Numbered from the stretch's first letter, positions 17,743 through 28,108 are shown. The stretch: DNA of 64,000 nt from CAVVDY01 sp963819645 (GCA_963819645.1 CAWFWZ010000011.1:101772-165771); one strand, 5' to 3'. The notes: a model not told the origin generated them from the sequence alone. Made by a program: numbers and translations.

Positions 17743-19080
17743 GCATGCCTGGACCAATCGCTGATGGGCGCAGCTGTTTCCAAACTGTACCTGCGAATTC
17801 GGAACCTGCATCAACTCTGACATTGTGGGAGCAGTCCAGCACCACGCAAACAGCAGCTTGCCGTAGCGTGTGATCGCTACCACCTCGGCATCGCGCTGCT
17901 CGAGATTGCCCGAAGATAAACCCGACGCAACCGTGCCTTCGTAAACCGAGAACAGCCGGCCACCGGACTCGACCAGGCGATTCGACTTGATCTTTCCAAA
18001 GCGGCCCAACATCTGTAGATATCTGCCCAGCGATTCCGATCCGAGCGCGTCGCTGAGCGCCGCCGGAGCAGGTAGTCCGAAGCACGCCTGGTCCAACACA
18101 CGCAATTGCAGCCTGGCCGCGCCGTTCGCCGGCCGGAGTTGCATCCAGCACAGTTCGCGCGCACGAATGCCAAAGATCGAGCAGTCGCTCGGCCAACGTA
18201 TCGCCGACCCCTTCATCGTCGGGCGCAGGCGGTCGCTGGTTGGGTGTCCATGCCGCAGGCAGCGTGTAGGAAAAATCCAACTCAGGAATTCGAAACTTGC
18301 CGTCAGCAAACTTTCCCTGCGGAATCGTTTGCTCCGCCGGATGATTGCCTATCGCCTCATCGACGATCGCAGTTGGGATGGTCGGACCGTTGGTAGCTGC
18401 TCCGCGAGCAACGTACGATCTTCCGTCGGGGGTGAAAAATCTTCCGCTGTCATCGGTGCAGAAGATCTTTACCTCTTCAATTGCCTGGCGGGCCTTTTCG
18501 AGAAAAGCTTTGTCATTGGTCTGAATGGTGAAGCGGACGTCGTAATCCCTGATGCGCGCTGAGTACTGCGTAGCGTGGACCTCGCCTCCGCGTTTGTCTT
18601 TGCGCTTGAACTTGATGGGAGCGGGAGCGTAATCGAGCGACTTCGGAGCGCCGGGCTTGCTGCGCGCGATGTCGCCCTCTCGCTGCTGCGCCTGGTCGGG
18701 TGTGATCCTCTGGTCGTACTCCGCGCTGTTTCCGCCGGCGGTGACCTCCAGCGTTCCATAGCGACGATTGTCCTGAAAGCCCATGGCAAACAGCGCATGC
18801 TCGCCCGGCGACGCTTAGCGGAAGCATCAGCCGGTGTCCGTGGATCGACATGCGGCAGATGAAACGAGAACCCGAAGTAGAGGTTCGTGTAGGTGTCGTC
18901 CGTCAGCAGGCCAGACTCGGGCAGCAACGCCTCGGCACTCGACTTTGCACCGCTGCCGATTGCGCTCTGAGAGCGTGGCGGACATTGCGCATGAAGATGC
19001 ACGCAGCAGAGCACGAGCAGGATCGATGCCGGCAGTTTAAGCTGCGAAACAATAGCGCATTTGCACCGTGGGGATTTCAA
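17714..19080 (-). pseudogene. Secreted protein of unknown function, at least two frame changes
   Basis: A minus-strand frame starts at TTG 19080 with a signal peptide (LKLPASILLVLCCVHLHAQ) and the segment TDDTYTNLYFGFSFHLP. Near 18800-18820 it shifts to a frame with HALFAMGFQDNRRYGTLEV and RDYDVRFTIQTNDKAFLEKA. Near 18170 (forward GCCAAAGATC, one A too many) it shifts again to a frame with RLVESGGRLFSVYEGTV and ITRYGKLLFAWCWTAPTMSE. The joined ~440-residue protein is unrecognised; segments like FGFSFHLP recur in acidobacterial secreted proteins. The exact end is uncertain: one frame stops at 17714, overlapping the convergent TonB-like gene. No catalytic motif is visible. Confidence 0.6.
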
Positions 19081-19234
19081 GCCGGTCGAGGAGATTCAGC
19101 ACTCACGCAACGGTACGGGAGCGACGATAACGACGTGTGGTCATCATTGCAGCAAATCGCTGAGCGGGCAAATCCCCACACTGTCAGCCAGAGTCCCTCG
19201 GGTGTGGCAATGCCGCTGGACCAATCGGGATCTC

Positions 19235-19345
19235 AAGCCCCGCCGGGGCGACCAACATGATAGCCCAGCACGCAGCCGAAGGCGGAGTGCTGGGTGTGCG
19301 TCGTAAAAGGCTTTTGAGTCGCGTAGCGACGGCACAGGTTCTCAC
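19235..19345. repeat. ~110-base dispersed repeat, first copy
   Basis: GCGACCAACATGATAGCCC (~19247), GGCGGAGTGCTGGGTG and GAGTCGCGTAGCGACGGCAC occur in the same order and spacing here and at 60825-60935. The surrounding 19081-19457 gap has no gene I can support. Confidence 0.7.
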
Positions 19346-19457
19346 GCACAGGTTTCAGCCCACGAGTGTCTGTTCTACGTGTCGTACCTGAAGGGACTCA
19401 AACACTATCAAAGGGCTTCCCACCCGGCATTCCGCTTCGCTCCCTGCTGGGCTATCA

Positions 19458-21280
19458 TCACACGCCCTTCGGGCTCTGAGGATCGCCCTTCGCCTTCCGG
19501 CTCTTCGTTTGCGCTTGCGTTTCCCCACTTCGCCCGTGCTGCTTTCGGTAGATCTCTTCAACCCGCTCGATGGTGTCGATCTCCGCCGGCAGTTTGTCGT
19601 GACGAATCCGCACGATGCGCGGGAAGCGCAATGCAAATCCGCTGTCGTGACGGTCAGAGCGCATGATGGCGTTAAACGCTACCTCGAGCACGATCTCGGG
19701 CTCGCACGTCGCGCACGTGTCCGTAGTCAGTGATGGTGTGCGCGAAGAACCATTGCGTCATCTCGGCGATTTCGATATCGGTCAGGCCGGTGTATGCCTT
19801 GCCGATGTTGACCAGTTCCTCGCCTTTGCGAACGGCGAAGGTGTAGTCGCTCAGCACCTGCGCCCGCTTGCCGTTGCCGAACTCTGCGCGTGTGACTACA
19901 ACGTCTAACGTCGCCAACTCGCGTTTCAGCTTGAGCCACCAGCGGCCGCGGCGTCCCGGCATGTAAGCCGAGTTCACGTCTTTGATCATCAGCCCTTCGT
20001 TGCCGCGCGCCATGGCCTCGGCGAAAGAGCTGTTCGAGCCGCTCGACGGAGTCGGCGCGTGTGGCCGGCGCGCGCAGTATCCATCCTGACGGCGCTTGCG
20101 GCTGGATCTCCGCTTCGAACAGCAATTGCCCTTGCGCGTTGACCAACGGCCTAGGCTCGACTCGCCGCGCGCCGGAGAAGACGCGGTCGAGTAACGTCGC
20201 ACGCTCCGACAGCGGCTTTTGCAACGTCAGCTCGCCTTCGGCATACAGCACGTCGAAGACGACGTACGCCACCGGCACTTCTTTCATGAGCTGCTCGCTC
20301 ACCTGCTTACGCCCCAGTCGCTTCTGGATTTCCGAGAACGGCATCGCGTGGCCGCCGTCGTCGGTATGCCGCCACGCAACAATCTCGCCATCGAGGATCA
20401 CTTCGCCCCGCAACTCACTGAGCGGCGCCGTGAGTTCAGGAAACGACGGCGTTACCTCGTCCAGCGTTCGCGAGAAGAGCCGCACCTGCCCGCCACCGCA
20501 GTGCGCCTGCGCGCGGATGCCGTCGTACTTGTCTTCGACCAGCGCGTGCTCGAAGTATTCGAATGCTTCGGCAGCATCGGCGGCGGGACTGGCCAGCATG
20601 AAGCCGATGGGATGGAACAGACGCATGTGCGCCGCGTCGAGCCGATGTTCGGCAGCGAGCTTCAGGGTTTCGCCGATGTCGCCCAGCAGCATGTTCGCGC
20701 GCTGCACCTGCGCCAGCGGTTCGTCGTACGCTTTGGCGATCGCTTCCTCGACCAGGCTCTCCTTCAGCCCGATGCGCAGCTCGCCGGTGATGATCTTCAG
20801 GATGTACTTGGCTTCGATGGGAGTGGCGCGCTCCAGCAGCGCCCGCAGAAGTTCGCCTTTGGCATTGGCGGTTCGGGCAGCGGCAATCTGATCGAATGCG
20901 GACCGAACATCGGAGAGCCTCAGCTGAGATTCTTTCGAGGTCGGTGCCCCAGCTTCGCCCTTCTTTTGGCCTAACCTGGGATGGAGACTGATCATGACCC
21001 CATAAACCGCCGCGCCCAAATCTCCCGTCTTGCGATAGCCCGCGCCGAGTTTGTCATCCGACGCGCCGGTGACTTCCTTTACCACTTTCCATAACAGCGA
21101 TCCACCGACTTGCAACGTGCGCTCTTCGAACGCCGGAAACGCTCTGCCTGACAGGAACACCGCCGAGATCGCCGCGTCCTCAAGGTCACGCGCACGAAAA
21201 TACTCTGCGACGATCGCCGTCTTCTCCAGCTTTTTCGTGGTCGCGCCAATGCGCTCGCAGGTCTCGGCGAAGAGTTGCAT
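19458..21280 (-). pseudogene. ATP-dependent DNA ligase, two frame changes
   Basis: The product seals nicks via a ligase-adenylate intermediate. Order: N-terminal DNA-binding domain (MQLFAETCERIGATTKKLEK to ~200), nucleotidyltransferase domain with motif I EDKYDGIRAQ (Lys is the adenylated residue), LFSRTLDEVTPSFPEL, DGEIVAWR, and the OB domain ending DTIERVEEIYRKQ. The frame breaks near 20030: forward GGCGAAAGAGC has one A too many, and removal restores LFAEAMARGNEGLMIKD. It breaks again near 19705, where one extra base separates GHVRDV from EPEIVLEVAFNAIMRS. The joined length, ~605 codons, suits archaeal-type/LigB-like enzymes. Such ligases are accessory to NAD-dependent LigA and usually serve repair. 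It diverges from the HAD gene. Confidence 0.9.
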
Positions 21281-21481
21281 TCACATATCGTAATAGCCAA
21301 TCGGCAAGACGCGTTGTCGTGCCGACGCGAAAATCCGTCATTGGCTCTGGTCATCAGGGGCTCCGACTGCTTGAAAATTGGAGTTCGTGGGCGACGATGC
21401 GAAGCGTATGCTTTGCATAATCCCAGCGAAGGTTCTCAGGTAGGCGTGTTTTGTTATTTCAGCCCCAAGAGGGAGAACCCC

Positions 21482-22493
21482 GTGAAACGTCGTCTTACTG
21501 TATGTTTCTTCGCATATGTTCTGCTCTTAACCGCTGCCGCAGCCCACGCACAAGATCCCCTGCCTTCGTGGAACGACGGCGCCGCCAAGCAAGCCATCGT
21601 CAATTTCGTTAAGACCACGACCGACCAGAGCAGTTCAGAACTTCGTCCCGCCCGAGCAACGCTTCGCGACCTTCGATCAGGATGGAACGACATGGGTCGA
21701 GCAGCCGATCTATACCCAAGTGGTATTTGCCTTCGATCGAGTCGCAGCTTTGGCGCCGCAACATCCGGAATGGAAAACCACGCAGCCTTTCGCGACCGTG
21801 CTCTCCGGCGACAAGGCTGCGATGGCGAAGCTCACGCTGAAAGATCTGGAAACCATCATGGTAGCTACCCACACCGGCATGACCGAAGACGAATTCCAGA
21901 GCATCGTGAAGGACTGGATTGCCAAGGCGAAGAATCCGCGCTGGGACCGTCCCTACACCGACCTGATCTACGAGCCCATGTTGGAGGTGATGAAGTATCT
22001 GCGCGCCAACGGTTATCGCACGTACATCGTGACGGGCGGCGGCCAGGACTTCGTGCGAGCCTACGCGGAGCAGGTGTACGGTATTCCACCGGAGCAGATT
22101 ATCGGCTCGGCATTGGAAGCTGAGTACGGCTACAACCAGGCTGGACAGGCGATCCTGACGCGTCCTCCGAAACTTCTGCTGAATGACAATTTTTCGGGCA
22201 AGCCGGAGGATATCTATCTGTTCATTGGCCGCCATCCCAAGGCAGCGTTCGGCAACTCCACAGGCGATCAGCAGATGCTGGAGTACACGCAGGCGGGCGG
22301 CGGCGCTTCACTGGAGATGCTCGTACTCCATGACGATGCAAAGCGTGAATACGCCTACGGTCCGGCCGATGGCCTGCCGAACTCCCAGGTCGGAACCTTC
22401 ACCCAGGCGCTCTACGACGAAGCCAAGGCGAAGGGCTGGACCGTGATCAGCATCAAGAACGACTGGAAGCAGATCTTTGCGTGGGAGAAGTAA
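21482..22493 (+). pseudogene. Secreted HAD-superfamily phosphatase, frameshifted early
   Basis: GTG at 21482 follows GGGAG and starts a signal peptide (VKRRLTVCFFAYVLLLTAAA, cleaved near AHAQ). About residue 50 (21630-21642) an extra base breaks the frame. The downstream frame continues RFATFDQDGTTWVEQPIY (motif I, DxDGT with nucleophile Asp), YRTYIVTGGGQDFVRAY (motif II Thr), a Lys-containing middle, and FGNSTGDQQML (motif IV). The joined ~337-codon protein resembles exported phosphoserine-phosphatase-like HAD hydrolases of Acidobacteria. Motif IV has Thr in place of the first Asp often seen (GNSDGD), but the second Asp is kept. The substrate cannot be inferred. Confidence 0.85.
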
Positions 22494-22556
22494 GTTCGCA
22501 TGCGGGACGGTAAGCAATAGCGCTGCGCCGTCCCGGCATGCGACTCATGCTGTCAT

Positions 22557-23930
22557 TCAGGGCTTCACGCCGGCGTACGCGGGGATGGCGTCCTTCGCGA
22601 CGTTCTTGTAAACCACTCCGCCCTTCATCACGAATGCAACTTTTCGCACCGCGGCGATGTCCTTTGTGGGATCGCCGTCCAGCGCGATGATGTCAGCCTG
22701 CATCCCGGTAGCGAGCGTGCCGATTTCGTCGCCCATGCCCATGGCTTCGGCACCGAGCGATTGCGCTGACACCATTGCAGCCATGGGCTCGACGCCGCAG
22801 TGCACGCGATCGATAAACTCCTCGGCGTTTCGCCCAGCCGCGCCAGCTACGGCGTCGGTGCCGAAGACCATCTTCAGCCCCGGAGTCTTTGCCGCCTCTC
22901 TGACCAGATCGCAGTCTATGGGCAGCACCTTCTGCATCGCGGCGAATCCTTCCGCGGTGTAGCCCTGTGTCCCGATGTAACGGTCCTTGTTCTGCAAGTA
23001 GTTATCGATGACCAGCGCCGCCTGCGGGTCGAAGTAGGTTCCATGCTCGGCCATCAATTGCAGATCGGTGTAGGGAGCCAGCGTGCCGTGCTCGACCTCG
23101 GTACATCCCGCGAGCGTTGCCGCGCGCACCGCCTCTTTATAGGCATGGACGAGCGTGCGCAGGCCTTGCTTCTTCGCTTCGTCACACGCAGCGCTCAACT
23201 GCTCCCATGAGAGCGTCATGCCTCCACCCTGTCGAATGGACTTCGAGGCGAAAATCTTGATCAGGTCGGCGCCCGCTGCTTTTTGCTTCCTCACAAACGC
23301 GCGGATTTCTTCGGGAGTACCGGTGCTCGCGTCGTTGCCTTCCAGTGGCTCGACCGCTGTCAAAATGCGCGGGCCGGGAATTTCGCCGCGCGCGATGGCG
23401 TCACGCAAAGGCACATCGTTGGGCGCTCCCACGCTTTGCACCGTGGTGAAGCCCGCCATCAGCGTGACCCAGGCATTCGACGCGGCCTTGTAGGCGTCGT
23501 CCTGCGTCGTGCCGCTGGTGCCGGCGTTCTTGCCGTCCTTGCCGAAAATCCACGTGATGTGAACGTGCGCGTCGATCCACCCCGGCATAACCGTCAGCCC
23601 GCGCAGATCGTAGTCCACCGGGTTGGATTGGCCCGCGGAGTGCTCCGAGCCTGGGTGCCCCATTCCGGCTTCGTTTGCCGGGGTGGGTCCGGGTGCTGAC
23701 AACGGCTCGATAGCGACAATCTTCGAGCCCTCGATCACGATGCGCCGATTTTGCATGACACCACCCTTGCCATCGAAGACCTGGCTGGCAGCGATGACGA
23801 TGCGATTGGTGGAAGGCCTCTGCGAGGTCTGCGGCGTTTGCGCGGCGACCTCATGCGCCATCGCGACAGCCATTACGAGGACGAAGCTGCAACTGAGATA
23901 TCGTGCGGAGCGAGAAGTAACTGTTCCCAT
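22557..23930 (-). CDS. Secreted metal-dependent amidohydrolase (imidazolonepropionase-like)
   Basis: This intact 457-residue protein has a signal peptide ending VAAQ near residue 31. The small beta-domain start (IVIAASQVFDGKGGVMQNRR) is followed by the TIM-barrel metal motif WIDAHVHITW (HxH), KIFASKSIRQGGG (candidate metal-bridging Lys), LVHAYKEAV and EVEHGTL (His ligands), and VFGTDAVAG (catalytic Asp). These are the residues of amidohydrolase-superfamily enzymes annotated as Xaa-Pro dipeptidase- or imidazolonepropionase-like in Acidobacteria. Export suggests peptide or amide hydrolysis in the periplasm. The precise substrate is unknown. It converges with the HAD gene upstream. Confidence 0.92.
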   Translation of the reverse strand: MGTVTSRSARYLSCSFVLVMAVAMAHEVAAQTPQTSQRPSTNRIVIAASQVFDGKGGVMQNRRIVIEGSKIVAIEPLSAPGPTPANEAGMGHPGSEHSAGQSNPVDYDLRGLTVMPGWIDAHVHITWIFGKDGKNAGTSGTTQDDAYKAASNAWVTLMAGFTTVQSVGAPNDVPLRDAIARGEIPGPRILTAVEPLEGNDASTGTPEEIRAFVRKQKAAGADLIKIFASKSIRQGGGMTLSWEQLSAACDEAKKQGLRTLVHAYKEAVRAATLAGCTEVEHGTLAPYTDLQLMAEHGTYFDPQAALVIDNYLQNKDRYIGTQGYTAEGFAAMQKVLPIDCDLVREAAKTPGLKMVFGTDAVAGAAGRNAEEFIDRVHCGVEPMAAMVSAQSLGAEAMGMGDEIGTLATGMQADIIALDGDPTKDIAAVRKVAFVMKGGVVYKNVAKDAIPAYAGVKP

Positions 23931-23999
23931 GGATTAACTATATTAATCGCCCCGGCCGCCGACCGATTCGGCATAGTCCATCAGCAGGGCGAGTCGATG

Positions 24000-24005
24000 T
24001 ATAAT
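24000..24005 (+). promoter_or_regulatory. Candidate -10 element for the DUF4331 gene
   Basis: TATAAT sits 50 bases before the ATG at 24056, predicting a ~44-base leader containing AAAGGAGAAGG just before the start. No strong -35 is seen. Confidence 0.4.
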
Positions 24006-24055
24006 CGGCGCCCCAGGAGCCCCGCGATGGGACTCTCGATTGAAAGGAGAAGGCG

Positions 24056-25075
24056 ATGTCAAACCATTTCACCGGCCTCAGTCTCGGCCCACCGTTGGGC
24101 GATCAACGGCTCGACCTCTGCGATCTTTTTGCATTCCAGTCACCCGCCGACAAAAACCGAACCGTGATCATTCTCAATGCCAATCCCAATGCGGACGCGC
24201 TGCATCCGGACGCAATCTACCGCCTGAACATCGACACCGACGGCGACTACCTGACGGACATCGCGTTCAGCTATGTGTTTTCGAAGCCGCAGGATGGCAG
24301 GCAGACGGTGAACGTGTTCCTGGCGAAGGGCCAGGAGTCGCGCTCGCCCGAGGCGGTAGGAACAAAGATCATCTCCGACGGCGAGGTTTCTTTCGGCGCC
24401 AAGCCGAATATCATGCAATCGGGGCCCTACACTTTCTTCGCCGGCAGCCGCAGCGACGCGTTCTTTTTCGACTACGACGGAATCAAGAACCTGTTCGACA
24501 CCCGCGGCAAGCGCAACTTCACCGAGCCTCATCTCAGCGGCAAGTCTCCCTGGACCGGCGTCGATTCAAACACCGAAGCGAATGTGTTTTCCAATGTGAT
24601 CGAGCTGCCAACGGCGGAACTCGCACCCAATCCCGTGATCCACATCTGGGGCCGGTGCAGCGTACGACGCGACGGCGAGCTGATGCACGTCGATCGCGCC
24701 GGCCATCCCAGCGTCAGCAGCTTCTTCAACACCGATGACACCAAGCTGGAATACAACGCCAGCGAGCCGGTCAACGATCGCAAGCGCTGGCTCGAGCTGT
24801 TCGTGCATCTGATGGGGCATACCGGCAATTACACGCGCGAGGAAGCGATCGCCGCCATCGACACGGAAGGCACCCTTCCCGACGTGCTGACTTTCGATCC
24901 TTCGAAGCCGGCACAGTATCCCAACGGCCGCACCTTCAAAGAAGACGTGATCAATTACCGACTCGCCTTCCTGACGAAAAATGAGTGTCCGCCGACCGGC
25001 CTTAAGCCGCACACTGACACCTTGCAGGAGTTTCCGTACATAGGCACGCCGCACGCGAAAAAAGCCGCGGCATGA
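24056..25075 (+). CDS. DUF4331 family protein
   Basis: This intact 339-residue protein starts at ATG 24056 after a strong AAAGGAGAAGG site. It matches DUF4331: an N-terminal strand SNHFTGLSLGPPLGDQRLDL, then CDLFAFQSP, TVIILNANPNAD and IYRLNIDTDGDYLTDIAF. It continues with FAGSRSDAFFFDYDGI, SNVIELPTAEL and a C-terminal DVINYRLAFLTKNE. DUF4331 proteins carry no known enzyme activity. Relatives are often secreted, but no signal peptide is visible here, so a cytoplasmic location is possible. It ends before a bidirectional terminator shared with the convergent gene. Confidence 0.88.
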   Translation: MSNHFTGLSLGPPLGDQRLDLCDLFAFQSPADKNRTVIILNANPNADALHPDAIYRLNIDTDGDYLTDIAFSYVFSKPQDGRQTVNVFLAKGQESRSPEAVGTKIISDGEVSFGAKPNIMQSGPYTFFAGSRSDAFFFDYDGIKNLFDTRGKRNFTEPHLSGKSPWTGVDSNTEANVFSNVIELPTAELAPNPVIHIWGRCSVRRDGELMHVDRAGHPSVSSFFNTDDTKLEYNASEPVNDRKRWLELFVHLMGHTGNYTREEAIAAIDTEGTLPDVLTFDPSKPAQYPNGRTFKEDVINYRLAFLTKNECPPTGLKPHTDTLQEFPYIGTPHAKKAAA

Positions 25076-25110
25076 AAACTGTCGCGGCGAAATAACCGTT
25101 CAACAAAAAC

Positions 25111-25149
25111 AGGCGCAAGCATGGGCTGGTACTCCCCACGCTTGCGCCT
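25111..25149. terminator. Bidirectional hairpin terminator
   Basis: AGGCGCAAGCATGGG (25111-25125) pairs with CCCACGCTTGCGCCT (25135-25149): a 15-base-pair stem with one mismatch and a nine-base loop. It lies between convergent genes ending at 25075 and 25166. A-rich sequence lies on its left side, giving a T-run for the minus strand. Confidence 0.75.
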
Positions 25150-25165
25150 GCTCCCGACTGAAAAT

Positions 25166-26116
25166 TTAGTCGGGAATTTGCCGAGTAGAAAACTCGGGGG
25201 CCTGCTTCGTGGTGAATCCGCTGGGCACCTGGAAGAGCGACGGATCAGGATCCGCGCGCTGAATGTTCGTCAGTTTATAAACAGTTTCCCCGATACGCGG
25301 ATCGTTGCGCTTGCTCAGCACGACCATCTGCAAGTCGGGCGAGGTCCACACTTCGGACGTAATCTCCAGCGGACGCTCGTTGCCAATCTCACCTGCCGGG
25401 ATCGTTCGTGTGGTGCGCGTCCCAGTGGCAGACACGCCTTCAATCGTCTGCGTGCCCAGCGATTCGGTCTTGGCCTGACCATCTTCGTTCGAGTTCACCC
25501 AGACGCGCTGCTCGACGCCCGGGCTGCCTCCTGCGACGATCATCTTCTTCTGGACGGTGACGATGCCGGACTCGCCATGGCCCGATCCCTTGCCGGCTCC
25601 TTGCAAGTCCGAAAGGCCGCGAACTGCGCCCGGCACTTTCAACACCTGCGCTGTCTTATCGTTCAAGTCGAGAATGTAGGTGGCGTTGGCGACGGGATCG
25701 TTGATGAACGCCATCTTGGGAGCGTTCGTCGCCAGCGGGCCGACGTTGCTCATCACTTCCTGACGCCGCGTGCGGCCTTGGCCGTCGCGCGCCAACTGCG
25801 ATTCCGTCTTGTTCACGATACGATTGCCATCAGCCAGCACCTGCGTGGTTTCCGTGCTGGCGGTCGCCGTGTAAGGAGCGCCCGTAACCGTCTTGCCGGA
25901 GTCGGCCACCGCGACATAAGCCATCGTGAACTTGTCACCCGAATGCTGGGTGTGGAAGAAGACGTTGGGCGGCGCTCCTCCTTCAGGGAGCGGCGGCGGC
26001 GTGGGCAGTTGCGTCGCCATGTCGTCGTTCGACACGATGACCTGTGAGGTGTTCTGGCCGATCATGCAGGCGCAGCCGAACAAAACGATTGCGATCAGGA
26101 CAACGGTGTTTCTCAT
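25166..26116 (-). CDS. Secreted protein of the ECF-sigma operon, unknown function
   Basis: This 316-residue protein begins MRNTVVLIAIVLFGCACMIGQ, a signal peptide with Cys residues that could fit a lipobox only poorly. The mature part has FFHTQHSGDKFTMAYVAVAD, TYILDLNDKTAQVLKVPG, EGVSATGTRTTRTIPAG and EVWTSPDLQMVVLSKRND. It ends in a section on LTNIQRADPDPSLFQVPSG that recurs in acidobacterial secreted proteins. It starts 13 bases after the anti-sigma gene, so it is the third gene of the operon and perhaps an output or sensor of that sigma factor. No enzymatic motif is visible. Unlike its upstream neighbour it is intact. Confidence 0.75.
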   Translation of the reverse strand: MRNTVVLIAIVLFGCACMIGQNTSQVIVSNDDMATQLPTPPPLPEGGAPPNVFFHTQHSGDKFTMAYVAVADSGKTVTGAPYTATASTETTQVLADGNRIVNKTESQLARDGQGRTRRQEVMSNVGPLATNAPKMAFINDPVANATYILDLNDKTAQVLKVPGAVRGLSDLQGAGKGSGHGESGIVTVQKKMIVAGGSPGVEQRVWVNSNEDGQAKTESLGTQTIEGVSATGTRTTRTIPAGEIGNERPLEITSEVWTSPDLQMVVLSKRNDPRIGETVYKLTNIQRADPDPSLFQVPSGFTTKQAPEFSTRQIPD

Positions 26117-26129
26117 CTCTCGTGCTCCT

Positions 26130-26790
26130 TAATGAACGTTGCGGGTCTGAACCAGTCTTACTGCGTAAGGCATTCCGTCCTGGCCAACCAGGACATCGGT
26201 GACAATGCGGCGGTCAAGCAGCTGTCCATCGACGGGATAGCCGATGAGTTGCAGCGCCGAGCCGGGCAAATCCATGCGCACCATCCGCGAACCGCCCAAC
26301 GGAATCGCCGGATCGAAGGTTGACAGCGCGACGAAGTCTCCCGTCTCGTCTGTTGCGGGCGGTTCGATTGCATGGTTGCGCGGTTTCGCGACTTTGTTTC
26401 GGCTGAACCTGCGGCTTCACCGCCGCGCGTGCGATCGACGGAGCGGGAGAGCTTCGGGCTTTCCGGGGCAGCAATCTTCGGCTCAGGCGAGGCGTGCCCC
26501 ACGTTCGCGTCCTTCGGTTCGACGCTAACCTGGGGTATTTGCGCGGTCTGGGCTGCCGGTGCCACCACGTTTGCGCTTTCGGATGCGCGATGCGGTCGCA
26601 GCCAATACGCTGAGATCGCAACACATGCCGCAAGGGCCACCACCACCGCTACCCGCTGGCGAAGTCGCCGCTGCGAATGATGACGAGCGAACGCACTGCT
26701 CAACCTGGCGCCGAGTTCGGGAGACACCTCGGGCGATGCCGCCGCCAACTCGCGCAGCGCCTCCGACAATGTATCTCTTTGCGGATTCAT
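26130..26790 (-). pseudogene. Anti-sigma factor-like membrane protein, frameshifted
   Basis: ATG at 26790 overlaps the sigma gene stop (ATGA). Residues ~1-55 form a cytoplasmic part (LSEALRELAAASPEVSPELG) of the kind that binds ECF sigma factors. A membrane helix follows (VAVVVALAACVAISAYWL, ~53-70), then a Pro/Ala-rich linker. Near 26350 the frame changes. The other frame then gives DETGDFVALSTFDPAIPLGG, SALQLIGYPVDGQLLDRRIV, VGQDGMPYAVRLVQTRNVH and a stop at 26130-26132, a sensible C-terminal periplasmic domain. The linker segment PQVSVEPKDANVGHA is encoded by a dispersed repeat (26494-26537). Sequence error or real loss cannot be separated. Confidence 0.8.
26494..26537. repeat. Dispersed repeat inside the anti-sigma coding sequence
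   Basis: GTGCCCCACGTTCGCGTCC, TTCGGTT and GACGCTAACCTGGGG are nearly identical (about 41 of 44 bases) to intergenic 62224-62266, where the arms form a perfect hairpin. Confidence 0.75.
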
Positions 26791-27356
26791 CGCACACACC
26801 TCACAGTTCGCACTCGCGCCTTCAGCATCGCTCGCGCGCGATGCAGCCGCGACGCCACCGTTCCCTCCGGACAATCGAGGACCACCGCTGCCTCGGGATA
26901 GCTCATCTCTTCCAGATCACACAGCACCAGCGCCTCGCGATACGTCGCCGGCAACGCCAGCACCGACTTGTGCAGCAACTCGACCCGCTCCTGCCGATCG
27001 AGTTCCGACAGCACGTCGGCCTCAATGCTGAACGCCGGATCATCGCTGAACTCTTCGTCTTCCAGCGGGACGTCAAGAAAACTCGCTGCCATCTCGCGCC
27101 GCATCACGTTGCGCGCGATGCCGAACAGATAGCCCGCCAGCGTTCCCTTCGCCGCGTCGAACTTCTTCGGCTTGTGAATCAGCCGCAGAAAAACTTCCTG
27201 CGTTACCTCTTCGGCGGTGGTCTGGTTTCCGCTCATATGCCACGCGAAACGAAAGATCGGGCCCTGGTAGCGCTCATAGCACGCGTGGAACGCCGCCTGG
27301 TCTCCCCGGGCGAGCCGCCGGACCAACTCCTGATCATCGCTTGCCGCGTCTGCCAT
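26787..27356 (-). CDS. ECF-type RNA polymerase sigma factor
   Basis: This sigma-70 family factor of about 189 residues has region 2 (DQAAFHACYERYQGPIFRFA, AEEVTQEVFLRLI) and region 4 (LLHKSVLALPATYREALVLC, EEMSYPEAAVVLDCPEGTVA, SRLHRARAMLKAR), with no region 1 or 3. I place the start at ATG 27356 (MADAASDDQELVRRLARG). ATG 27374 would add six residues, and the frame stays open to 27575 without support. Its stop overlaps the anti-sigma start, the classic arrangement for a sigma factor held by its co-transcribed partner. The target promoter is probably its own. Confidence 0.93.
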   Translation of the reverse strand: MADAASDDQELVRRLARGDQAAFHACYERYQGPIFRFAWHMSGNQTTAEEVTQEVFLRLIHKPKKFDAAKGTLAGYLFGIARNVMRREMAASFLDVPLEDEEFSDDPAFSIEADVLSELDRQERVELLHKSVLALPATYREALVLCDLEEMSYPEAAVVLDCPEGTVASRLHRARAMLKARVRTVRCVR

Positions 27357-27554
27357 TCGTCGTCCGACCCTCATCCCCGCTTCTAACCTACATTGCCGGA
27401 AATGCGGCGAATCCTTCCAAAGATTTTCAGCAGGTTTCTCGGAATGAGCTTTCAAAGCCTTCAGACGCGAAGAAAAACGTCCGGGTAGCGAATCGTGAGG
27501 CACAATTCCAGCCCAGCGCGGAAGCGCTCGGAGATGAGCCGCCATTAATCTCCC

Positions 27555-28090
27555 GAGCCCCTTCAGGGGCGGCACGCCTTGTATCAGGGCATGGCTTCAG
27601 CCGTGCCAGAGAGTCGCCTTTAATATCCCGAGCCCCGTAAGGGCGACACCCTCTGAACTGGTGGAAGCCCACGCCATCAGGCGTGGGGGGATCGAAAGGG
27701 TGGAAGCCCACGCCTTCAGGCGTGGGAATAAGGCATGCATCGCATTGCCCGAGCCCCGTAGGGGCGACATGGCTTTGTATCAAGGCACGCCCTGTATCAG
27801 GGCGCGGCTTCAGCCGTGCCGCAACGGCTTGCTTGATCTCCCCGAGCCCCGTAGGGGCGGCAGAAAAACTAGCCGCGGATTCACGCGGATGCCACGGATC
27901 AGACCGGATGACCCGTAGGGCCGAGGAAAGTTAGCCCGCAGGGCGACACAATCTGTAGCCCCGCTCGGGAGTGCTGGGTAGGCGGTCAATAAGAATTCCA
28001 CGAGCCCCTTCAGGGGCGGCACACCACGGTCGCCCATACCTCTGGGCGCGGGGATCATCGTTTTGCTGGCGGCTTCTTTACTGACAGCTG
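27555..28090. repeat. Dense cluster of short palindromes
   Basis: No gene is seen here. CCCCTTCAGGGGCGGCA occurs at ~27557 and again near 28005. CCCCGTAAGGGGCG-like copies lie near 27632, 27755 and 27845. GCCCACGCCATCAGGCGTGGG (~27667) and a close copy at ~27706 each form hairpins. REP copies with GTATCAGGGC lie at ~27582 and ~27793. Spacing is irregular, so this is not a CRISPR array. Confidence 0.8.
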
Positions 28091-28108
28091 ACGGCTGATA
28101 GCTGACGG

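Noticed and set aside
27555..28090. Possible CRISPR array
   Set aside because: Repeats differ in length and sequence, spacing is irregular and each unit is itself a palindrome of the REP type; no cas genes are near.
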